Source: Owenia fusiformis
Lineage: Eukaryota > Annelida > Polychaeta > Sabellida > Oweniidae
DNA: 64,000 nt
Assembly (NCBI GenBank): GCA_903813345.2
Contig: CAIIXF020000001.1
Location: 27,207,915 to 27,271,914, forward strand
Direction: 5' to 3'
In this document: positions 50,596 to 62,500 of the stretch, piece after piece
Layout of the letters: each line of letters begins with the position of its first letter
How positions within the stretch are numbered: the first letter of the stretch is position 1
Notes under the pieces: generated by a model
Databases searched by the model: none
Told to the model about the DNA's origin: nothing
Seen by the model: only the letters and a program-made list of their open reading frames with translations
Translations under genes and position numbers: made by a program

Positions 50596-53500
50596 ATGAC
50601 TTCTTCAAGCAGTGCAGTTATCTTGGAAAATGTTCGGAATGGAAAATTCCAAAACATCGATAAAGAAGTTCAGGTAAGTTTACCAAGTCATATCTCATAA
50701 AGGACATGTTTCACTATATTTCTCAGTTGAATATCTGAGTAGAAACAAATTATGGTCTGACTGCATCGGTAGAACTTGAAGTATAAGAGTTACCATGGGC
50801 TTTTAATTGACCTTTTGCGATCAGAATTCAGGTATTTTGTTTATGGATACTGTTGTCATGTATTTCGTCTTATTTGAGAGACGAAATGTTGGACACGTGG
50901 CAATTTTGAGCTAAATATGTTATTACTTCTTTTATGAAAACTATGGGTCAGATATTTACGAGGTATGCCGATTCGACTAGATTATGAGTATATCTTTATA
51001 TGTGTGAAGTTTTGGTGAAATTCATACTAAACATCGATGCCTATAAGCGCCCCCCATTTTTTTTCAAAATCGGGGGGCGCTTAACCACTATCAAAATCAT
51101 ATGTCTCTGCCTAAAGATTGGTAGTCTTACTTTACTCGAGTCTCTAGCCAATTCTTGGCTAGAAGTAACTCCATCTGGAACACCATGAACTAGACCTATT
51201 GTAAAATTTCTAGCCGGGGTTCAATAAATTTAAGTAATATTCTAAAAACCATCATGTTAATATTTCATGAATTATAATGGTAACAGATTGTCTTGTTGAT
51301 GAGATATTGAACATTTTCATTTAAAATAGAAGTCGTCCCATTTTTGTCTGTTCTCAATAAGCTTACTAGCCGACAGGAAAATGGTGGAAATCAGAGAAAT
51401 TTTATTATAATTTTATGGACCGTGAAAATGAATGATTTCCTTGTAAGTTCCGGAAGTTTCAATATGAAAAAATTACAGAATATCTGTCAACAAGAGGAAA
51501 AATGGAAAAGTCCAAAAAGTATTTACACAAATTTCAATCAAGTACTGTGTTTATGCTTCATCATGAACAAAACAGAGCTGATATGGTTTCATTGAAATGT
51601 GTGTTCTAACCTCTAGAAGGTAAGTAAGACTCTCAATCTTTAGGTTACTCTTATATTTCAAATTCTACCTACACAATCAGGGCATGAAAAAAGTAGACAC
51701 TATGACCCCCTTCAATCTACCTGATTTAGAAAATAAGCCAAAATTAGTCTGCCTTACGAAGTCTCATCAAATAGACTACATGCGAGTAGAAAAAAATCTT
51801 GATTTACGCCATTAAATATTCAAAATTCAGTCAAAGCGATGTTATATTTGAAATATACATATAAAAGTACATCTAGAAATATGGTTTCGAAAATTGTTTA
51901 TCAAGTTTGAATATTTAATTATTTTTGAAAGTGTGACTTCTAGTTCGGGTTGATTCTCCATAGAGCCCATGTTACAAAATCACAAAAATGAAATATCTTT
52001 TCTTGTATTGGTCAGATAACATTTTCATTTACTGGACATATTTTTGACTTGCATAACTATTAGATACATAAGGGTTATATAAAAATTGAACCACTAAAAC
52101 AGATGAAATTGAAGTTAAAGGGAACTTTCTACTATGCCCGCCATGCTATCTGACCCGAACGAGCCACCTGGTGGTGAAACTGGTAACTACCTACTCGCAT
52201 CTGCGTTATTACTCCATTTTAAAACATATTGCTCACTTTTGACCATGATAGAAATGTTGAGAAATTGAAAAATGTTGAGCCTATTTTATAAATATGTTTT
52301 TCAGGCCTACATTGAACCCACTATGAATGAACATGCATCACAAAAAATACAAAAAACTATTGGGTTCTTCTGCATACAATTCCTACACAGTAGTGTAGGC
52401 CATCTTAACACTGCGAAGGATGGCTTTAGCAGTCTTCTTGTAGCAATACATATTGCATACAGTTGCATCAAGAACAACAATGAACACATTCCAGTTAAAG
52501 ATCCTGTTATGTTGCACAAAGTTCTTTTCCACATTATCAAAAATTTGAAGGAACAGGTAAGAAATTTAAGGTTTCTGTTTTTAGCACAAGTAAAAGTATG
52601 AGTTTCTTGTCATTTGGACATGGAGAGAAAAGAGTAGAAGGTTACAGACAAGTACTTTTAAATAACACCTTTTCCTAGTTTTAGTCTGTATTTTGTGACC
52701 TCATACACTTGGAATTAAAATAGCAAGGACTGTTTAATAAAAGATTGTCACAAAGATTGCAAAATGTTTACTCTGAGTGTAACCTTTACATAAAGTTATG
52801 ACATTCTTTTACATTGTATATTCTAAATGATTTCCTTCACTTACATTTTCATTTATCAAAGTTGAGTATTGATTTTGAAAATTTGTATTTATTGTCCATA
52901 AATGTACCTAATACTGTCAGAGGAAAATGCAATAGACTTGATGCGAGTAGAATATTTAATGATTTACATCATTAAATATTCAAAATTCAGTCAAAGTGAT
53001 GTCATATTTGAAATCTACATGTTTAAGTACATTTAGAAATATGGTTTCGAAAATTGTCTATCAACTTTGAAAATTTAATTTTTTTGAAAATGTGACTCCT
53101 TGTTCGGGTTGAATCCTCATAGACCCCATGTTACAAAATCATAAAAAGTGAATTATCTTTTCTTGTATTGGACAGATAATATTTTCATTTACTGGACATA
53201 TTTTAATTTGCATAACTATTAGATACATGAGGTTTATATGAAAATTGAACCACGCAAATAGATGTAATTTAAGTTAAAGGGAACTTTCTACTATACCCGT
53301 CATGCTATCTGACCCGAACGAGCCACCTGGTGGTGAATCTAGTAACTACCTACTCGCATCTGCGTTATTTGATTGGTCTGATATAAAGTTTCAGTACATT
53401 TAATGGTTAATGTTATGCATCTGGATTTAATTTATAATCAGATGGAACTATTGCATATTTGGAATCTTCATTTAGTTTGGTTTTAAAATTTGAAATTTGT

Positions 53501-56500
53501 TCTACTTCTAGAATCTTATAGAAGAAGTTAAGAGAGTGGCTGACTACTTGTTGCATGAAGTCGATTGCCTAGATGGCGAAACTAAAAAACAAGTTGACGT
53601 CATCTGTAATAATAGCTACATCATATTGTGGAACAGTGCCATACAACAAGAGGAGATACAGAAAACTGATACAGATAAAGACAATAGAGATCCTGTTCTA
53701 ATGCTACAATTGAGAACAAAAGCGCTCAAATTCTGGATGCTCTCTCATAATTCAAATGATGACACTCTTATAGAGAAGGCAAAGGTTGCTGTACAACGAT
53801 TTGATAAGACATTGCAGGAAAAATACCCCAATAATCAAAATCTCCCACCTGAAGTTTTAACTGCTCACAAAGAATTTATAGATGGCGTTTGCCAACTTAC
53901 AACTTCTCTGTCGGAGAACTATGGTGAAACAGATAAAGTCTCCGGGATACTTGGTGAATTTTTCATATTTAACTTGACACTCAGATTTGTTGCTAGGCAG
54001 CCACCATTTAAGAAAAACATACAAGACAAATTGAATGGTGTTTCATCAAAAGTTGATTGTGATGTAAAATTGAATGAAGGGTGTGTGAAGTTGATAGATT
54101 TCTCCTCAAAATTTCCAACATTGTTATCTACCGGAGATATAGCACATCCAGATATTGTGAATGATATAAATGATTATAATGCTTACTTTAAAACACTGAT
54201 CTCAGGAGCCCAAACGATTCCACATCAACTCAACATGATAGTTGACAGCTACAAGATTTTTTACAACCATCTAGAAACACACATAAACAAAAAACAAACA
54301 GTGTCCCCAGGTATGACCGACCTTCTAGATTCAATGCTAGTCACATTCGGAATGCTATATGAAAAACTACAAAATCAGAAACTCTCTAGTGATGATTGTA
54401 ATGCCCAAGTGGATGAGAGAAGGACCCAGCAAATCTATAGCCATGTCGTGAGACAGATAGATGCGCTTGAGTTGAGATTCCAACTTGCATCATTGCAGTA
54501 CACCACAAAAGGTAAACATGTACAGTTATGATATTATGATGATATTATTTTGACTTTGGCTCACTTATTTATCATACAAAAACACATGTCCAAATAAACA
54601 CCCCCCCCCCAAAAAAAAATGTTCAGTCAAAAAGTGTTTTTAAGCTTGTTCCCATGCATACTTCATACACGTTTCTTCATCAGACTTTGTGGATTTTCCT
54701 GGTAACTACACGCTAGGATTCTTGATTTTCATTATCTTTTTTAACAGTGAATGATGGTTACATGTTTAATAATCAAATGATGTCACGTTCACTATTCTTT
54801 TTCAGATGCGTCAACTTTATACAACCTATGCTCTACCTTATTAGAGGCACACTGTCTCCTTATAGACAACAACAAACAGAGGCATCCCACATTGGCCAAG
54901 GAATACTGCAATTTAGGTAAGTTAAGTTCAGTAAATTTGAGTTTGATTCTGATGATTTAATCAAAACAGTTTGATGAAATCAAATATTTCAATTTTATGC
55001 CATTTTAACAAAAAAATAAGTAAAACTTTCAGATTGACTGTCTAGTAAAGCAGTGATTTTGAATTAGTTGAAATGATGCAAGCATGAAATTAAATGATAC
55101 ATCAAGTCAAGCATCCAACATAAAATCAATTTGCTGATTCAACAGCACCGTGATATTCATTCATAAAAAGACATCTAAGTTCAAGACGAGGGTGATTCTA
55201 GAAATGGTCATTTGCTAAAGCTGTAACATGTCACTGATATGGTGTAAACAATAGTATAAACCCAAAGTTTCCATGGGCCTGTAAAGGATACCTTGTATCC
55301 ATTTGAAAATCTATTTGATCCCAAAGTCCCATTATGCTGTTCAAGGCTAAAAAAATTGAAAATGTTAGAATACAACATCAACATTTTAAACATCATAAGT
55401 CCTGATTTCTACGACGTATTTATATTTATACAGCTAAATGACACTTCCCGATATTTTAATGGCATTGACACCCGATTGCAATAAAACACAAAATGCAATA
55501 ATGGACATAATGTCCCCTGAAAACTTAAAAGTATATCTGTGTTTATAAACTCTTTGGAAAGAGGAGTACCGTGCATTGTTTTCAAGTAGATTTACATAAA
55601 AAACCTAAAACACCATAGGTTTCTTAAATATTGAATTTTTATTTATTAACTAGATTCCAACATTTTATACTCTCTATTCTTTCCTGCTACTAATATAGCC
55701 AATATCTAATTATTTTTGTGAGATCTCAGACTAAAGTGATGGAAATACAGCATTATTGACTAGGTTTTCTAATAAAGCAGAGTGGCTACAAACTTTTAAA
55801 AATGACTTCATTATAGTCACTGATTTGTATTAATTTGTCCCAGGAGAGTCTTGGTTGTTCTGTACATCATGCTAAATGAGGAAATGATTCAAGGGAAAGC
55901 TACAATCAGAGACCACGAAGAGGCTAATTGAATTATTGATGAACTTGGTTGAATTTACACAATAGCGCAGTCAGATGTCCCTTTGGTAGTTCGACTTTTT
56001 CAGGAAAGCAACAAACTTGGCACAGTTGTAGAAACATATGATCTGAATGAAAAATGATTTCGGGGCAAGTGATTCGGGGTGGTCTTCATGGATTGTAAGC
56101 CTCTGACCCCCACCCCTATCAGGCGGGGAGGGGGTACATTATAATAAAATAAACAAAAATAGTTGTAAAGTATATTTCTTTAAATGACTTCATTCGGTGA
56201 TTGCTTTGAGCCTTGAAATTGAGAAAAACTTATTTTAGAAGTGGTGTTTAGGAAGGAAAATACATTTTAACCCAATTATCTAGCGCGAATTCATCTTTCA
56301 AAGGGTCAAATATTGGACATCAAGTACTGTATTTCAAGAATGTGATGTCTGATCATCCTGAAAAAATTCATACTAATAGAGATATAGGTGTTAATCACTC
56401 ATATGATATATGGGTTGTGTAGCTCATGTAATTTTTGAGAAATAAATTATCGAAATATGGATTTTTAAGCCCTTGCGGCCTAGGGGTGACCTTATTTTAC

Positions 56501-59500
56501 CTTAATAATTTTTAAGATACGCAATGTTTGGGCCTCATATAAATTCTAAATGTTGCATTAAGTATTGTTTTGTCATATTATTCCTAATTAAATGTAAAAA
56601 ATTATTGGAAATTAAAAAAAAATCAAATTTTCATTTTCGCTTCTAAAGGGTCAAGGGTAACCATATTTTACCCTAATAATTTCCCAGATATGTAATATTT
56701 GCATCTCAAATTAAGTCAAGATGTTGCATATAGTTCTGTTTTATCATACTTCTTCCAATAAGATGTAGAAAATGATCGGATATATCTAAAAACTCAAAAT
56801 TTTCACTTAAGCTCTTGATGGCCCTGGGGTAACCTTATTTTACCTTAATAATTTTCTAAATATGAGACATAGTCACCTCAAATGAGCTTAAGATGGTATA
56901 TTTAGTCCTGTTTTATCATATCATTCCCAAGGAGTGAAAAAATGATTGGAAATTATAAGAAAATGACATTTTCATATTACACCCCCAATCCACAACATCT
57001 TCTTGCAGCGCTGTAAACAGTACTGAACAGTGCAGTCAGAGTACTGCACTATATAGCAATGTACAATGCTATTCTAACACCATCTGTTTTGGACAGCGTA
57101 GTACAGTACTGTTTTTACAGCTCAGTACTGTTTTAGAAAACAGCTGTGTTCAGTACTGTTTTTACAGCACTGTTTATGAAACCATGCTGTTTGATGCAGT
57201 TTGAGATTGGTAGTGTAGTTTATGATAGGCCAGGAATGACCTAATTTTACCTTAAAAATTCAAACAAAGATATATCATATTGTCTACTCAAATGAGCTCA
57301 AAATAGTGAATAATAAGTCTAGTTTTGTCATATTATTGCTACTGAGATATACAATAATGATTAACAATTATAAATAATGAACCTCAACAGCCATTTATTC
57401 CTTTTTAGTACCAATGGCAATACTATCTAGTTTTATAGAACATTTTCTAAGATATGTAAATGTTTGATAAGTCCAGTTCATACTCGCATGAGTAGTAGCA
57501 TTGTTAAGATTCTGTATATTATCATTTTAAAAGTATATAATCCAAATCTATAAAACCTAATCAAAGGAGTCACAATTTATGGATTCTGACAGTCTCTCCT
57601 ACAGCTACATAGCTCAGAGCAAATCAGATCTGCTTTCAAACATTTGTATCTGTTTTCTTGACACAGGTATCTACCCCATGACCTACATTTTATGTTGTGG
57701 CCTCAGTATCAGCAGTGGGAGTAGTCCAGCCACATTCATGTGGTGATAGAAACTGTGGGTAAGAATGCATCAGAATGAATAAGGACTCTAGTCTTCTAAT
57801 TTTAGGGTATCAAAAAAGATTTAAAGCTTAAGAACACTTGCGTAACCTCTGGGTACACCTTCTATTCCTGCAAATCAGTTGACTAAGAGTAGTAGCAGAA
57901 TGCATCTAGCGATTGTATGAAAAATGGTAAGGGCTAAACTTCGTTCATGGCCAAGTGGCCTTGAAATATCTAAGGCAGGTCGTACATACTGGAGGAATTT
58001 CCCCTCACCATAGGCCATATGCAATCCAAATTGACATTTTCAGCACAAGTTACTTGCAGTTTAAACCACATCAAAATCAACTGTACTGACTATGATTCTT
58101 ATTAGGTCATGACAGAAGCAGTCTTTGGCATGCTTCTTCATATGAGCGAATGGTGATGGCAGATACTTCACTATCGGGCTAAGATATTGCATTACCTTAT
58201 TAGGTCATGACAGAAGCAGTCTTTGGCATGCTTCTTCATATGAGCGAATGGTGATGGCAGATACTTCACTATCGGGCTAAGATATTGCATTACCTCATTG
58301 TGAGGTCACTATCTTCTTGCCATCTTCCTCCAGGGTTTCAGTTTTGATGCCTGGAAGGAAAACAGCTCCCTCTTGTTCCAACTATCTTAGGAAATCTTGC
58401 CAATTCCACAGAAGAAAATTAGTAGGATATATACTTTCCTCACTGTTCCAGTTTTGTGCTGTTTGTATCTAGGCTCATTAACATCAAAGTTGAATGACTA
58501 AGCTACATAGTAGATGCCAAAATAATAGACAGGGCATGTATAGTTAAACATGCTAACAGTGAAATATAAAGAAAATTTGGTGATTATGCAAATATGATAT
58601 TACTCACGTAAAAGTCTGCAAATAGTTCATTTCAAGAGGAATCAGCTGAAATAATGTTCATCCAGGGGGTTTCTTTGGAAAAAAATGAACATATATGTTA
58701 GTCTTGATGAAATATCAAAACTTGAATATATTTTGACACTGGTCCATGATCGTTGAATGGCCCCTTTGCACTAATTGTTGCACCTTTAAAACAGCACTAG
58801 AGAGACTTGTGGAACTGGAACAAGGATAGTCTAAGGAGGAAACTGAAACCCTTGAAATAGATGGAAAGAAGATAGTGACCACATAAATTAAGGAGGCAAT
58901 GCAATGTTGAGGTTCTGCCATCACCCTTGCTCTTATAAGAAGAAGCAGATTCAAGGATATTTCTCAATATTTTCAGTTAGACTGCTTCAATCATGGCCTT
59001 CAAGAGAAAGAATAATACTCCTTACATTTAATTCTGATGTGGTTATCCTGGCATATATGTGATGTTAAAAACTGAAAAAGTCAATTTGGATAGCATATGG
59101 TAAGGGAGAAAACATATCAATATCTACCTGCCCATGACCAAAGTTTAATCCTCCCCATTTCTCAAACAATCATTGGATGTGATGTTACATCTGTATTCTA
59201 CTGCTATGGAAAAATGGAATAAATGGATTGAGATTTAAATGTGTCACTGAATTTTCTAATTGTTGTTAATCATTATCTCAGTAGGAATAAAGTGAAAAAC
59301 AGACTATTTTCCCCATTTTGAGATCATTTTATCTTGAAAATTATTGTGATAACATTTGGCATTCTTGTGCCCAATCATTGACTGTCATTATTCACTGACA
59401 GAATCCTTGACAGAAGCAGTTCACCTTAACCCCCCCCCCCCCATCAGGCTAAGGTGACTGGACTTACTACCCTTTGCATTCATTCGACTTTCCTTCTCAA

Positions 59501-62500
59501 AAGAGAGCTTTGTCTTCACTCTATCAGTTTTCAATGAATCTCTGAACTCACTGCGCTAATCAGACTTTGTTGTCGAAATAAGGACAGCTTTCTATATGGT
59601 CATTTTCTCTGACGAAATCGCATCATTAATGTGCATGCATTTACCACTTGTTCCTTCAAGCTTGCTGATTGGTTGAGAATAGGTCAGCATGGGTTATTGC
59701 AGCTTGGGTCATAAATGCTTTAAGACCCAAGCTGCCAATGGCATCGGTCATGGGGACGGGGCTGCTAAACTCACTCCATCCTTTGCTTCTATATTATGGT
59801 AATATATGATAAAATCACCCCTGACCTGTCAAAAGCTAAAAATGTCATTTTTCAAATTTCCATTATTTTTTACATCTCCTAAGGAATAATATGACAAAAC
59901 AAGAGTATATGACACAATTCTAAGCTCATTTGAGATGCATATGTCCCATAATTAAGAAAAGTTCAAGGTTAAATAAGCCCCCCCCCCAGGCCATCATAAG
60001 CTAAAATGAAAATTTCAAATTTTAAGAAATGTCCAATCATTTTCTACATCTTATTGGAGGTATTATGATTAAACATAACTATATGCATCATCTTGAGCTA
60101 ATTTGGGATACATATATTACAAACCTTGAAAGTTATTAAGGTAAAATATGGTTACCCCTGGCCCTTCAGAAGCGATAATGAAATTTTATTTTTTTTTGAA
60201 AAGTTCCAATCATTTTTCAATCCAATTAGGAATAATATGACAAAACAAGACTCAATGCACCATTCTGAGCTCATATGAGACCCATACATTGCATATCTTA
60301 AAAATTATCAAGGTAGAATAAGGTTACCCCTAGGCCGGAAGGGCTTAAAAATTCAAATTTCGATAATTTTTATCTCAAAAAATACATGAGCTACCCAAGC
60401 CATATTCTATATTAGTGATGAACACTTATACCCCTATTAGTATGAATTTTTCCAAGGTGATCAGACGTCACATTCTTGAAATACAGTACTTGATGTCCCA
60501 TATTTGACCCTTTAAAAGATGAATTCACGCTAGATAATTGGGTCAAAATGCATTTTCCACACTAAACACCACATCTACAATCAGTTTGTCTCAATTTCAA
60601 GGCTCAGAGCAATCACCAAATGAAGTCATTTAAAAAAAATTTCTTCACAACCATTTTTATTTATTTTTTATAATGTACCCCCTCCCCGCCTGATAGGGGT
60701 TGGGGTCAGAGACTAAAAAATCCATGAAGACCACTCCGGATCACTTGCCCCGAAATCATTTTCCACTCAGATCAAGTGTTTCTACAACTGTGCCAAGTTT
60801 GTTGCTTTCCTGAAAAAGTCGAACTATAAAGGGCTTATTTCTGGACATCTGACTGCGCTACAATGCTATTTTTGTTGCTGTTTTTTCTCTATGTGCATTG
60901 TGCAAATGTGGAAGTGAATTATTGGCCATACATTGAAGTAGTTAAAAAAGGGTCATGCATTTTGGAAAATGAAGGTCATGCATATTGGAATATAAAGAAA
61001 AGGTCATTAATTTAAAAGTTAAACAGAGGCCATGTTTTGTTAAGGTGAAAGTTATGCCATGCATTGTTTATTGAATGGTGGATCGTGTAGTAAGTTATGT
61101 ATAGTCATGCAGTGTTGAAGTTATAAGGGTGCCTGTGTGGGGTATAAATTTTTGAGGTGAAGGGTGGGTCATGCATGGTTGAAATGAATGGTCAGTCATG
61201 CATTGTGGAAGTGAAGCGTGGGTCATGCATGGTTGAAATGAAGGGTCAGTCATGCATTGTGGAAGTGAAGGGTGGGTCATGCATGGTTGAAATGAAGGGT
61301 CAGTTATGTATTATTAAGGTGAAGGGTAGGTCATACATTGTTGAAGTGAAGGGTAGGTCATGCATTGTTGAAGTGAAGGGTAGGTCATGCATTGTGGAAA
61401 TGAAGGGTCAGTCATGCATTGTCAAGGTGAAGGGTGGGTCATGCATTGTGGAAGTGAAGGGTAGGTCATGCATTGTGGAAGTGAAGGGTAGGTCATGCAT
61501 TGTGGAAGTGAAGGGTGGGTCATGCATGGTCGAAATGAGGGGCCAGTCATGCATTGTTAAGGTGAAGGGTGGGTCATCCATTGTGGAAGTGAAGAGTGGG
61601 TCATGCATAGCCATTGTTGGAAGTGAATTTTTGAATGATGGATCATGCATTGGGGAAGTGTATGATGGCCCATGCATTATAGAAGTAAATATTAGGATAC
61701 ATGCAGCAGCATAGTGGAAATATGAATAAAGGATCACTCTAATGCCTTTGAATAATCTTATGAAAAACCTGATTACCCTTGGCTCAGGAGCAGATGGTAA
61801 TATACTACTTTTCATAACAGGAACTAGGGTGGTATAATTGCCCTTATTAATTGGCAAATCTCACAAAAATGCTATGAATTCTTTATATAATATACCACAT
61901 TCCCGCAATTATTGGCATCTTGTAAATCCCAAATCCTCAGCTAAGAGCTTTTCAATTAGCTTTTGTACAAAGCAGAACAGGAATATATGCTTACATGAAG
62001 CATGGAACTTGTTACAATTGACTTTTATTGACATGCTTTTACTATCTCTTGAATATCATTAATATCTAATGGGATATAGTGGAACTGCTGTGCTTCTACG
62101 ATTTAGCAACTGTTGATTAGGTTGAGAGAGATACATGCTACTGGTAAGTTGAAAGATTGATTGTAAAGAATTATTTTATATTGTCATTTCTCAATTATCA
62201 ATCTGAACTATTGTTTTATAGTGTTGTATTAGAATATCTGTCAGTATAGGGGCTTCATGCATTCTGTCTAAAGTTGGTTGTTAAGAATTGTGGTTTCTAC
62301 AGTTTCTGATAAATCAGAATATTTTTTATGTCATGACAAGAAGTATAGAAGGCAGGTGGCATCTGTAACAATCGTTACACTTTTGTAATCATCTGAAGGT
62401 GGTGCTATTTTGTCATGTTATGATTAGTCATCATATTACATCGGTTTAATGGTCTTAATTTTGATTAAAGGGATTTATCATTTTCATTTGTTGACTAATT

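Larger units (their letters stand above)
55963..60860. mobile_element. Giant near-palindromic (foldback) element, about 4.9 kb
   Basis: The left end TAGCGCAGTCAGATGTCC and the right end GGACATCTGACTGCGCTA are perfect inverted copies. Arms of at least 1 kb follow (55963-57000 against about 59800-60860), matching through CCCCTATCAGGCGGGGAGGG, GGGGGTACATTATAA, CTAGCGCGAATTCATCTTT and AAGTACTGTATTTCAAGAAT. Each arm's inner part has about 160-bp subrepeats (GGGGTAACCTTATTTTACC). Inverted pairing resumes closer to the centre, near 58020/59080 (CAAATTGAC region) and 58300/58880 (GTCACTATCTTCTT). The centre is near 58570. A CAA next to both tips could be a 3-bp target duplication. No transposase frame was found. 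It resembles Foldback or Mutator-like long-TIR elements. It lies in the ESPL1 9-kb intron. Confidence 0.9.

Noticed and set aside
59431-59443. C-run and similar homopolymers (54599, 63668)
   Set aside because: Simple sequence without further structure; possible sequencing-length uncertainty only.
61157-61857. 185-codon plus and 149-codon minus repeat frames
   Set aside because: The 27-bp period keeps both strands open by arithmetic; no other coding evidence is visible. Kept only as a repeat and a low-weight finding.
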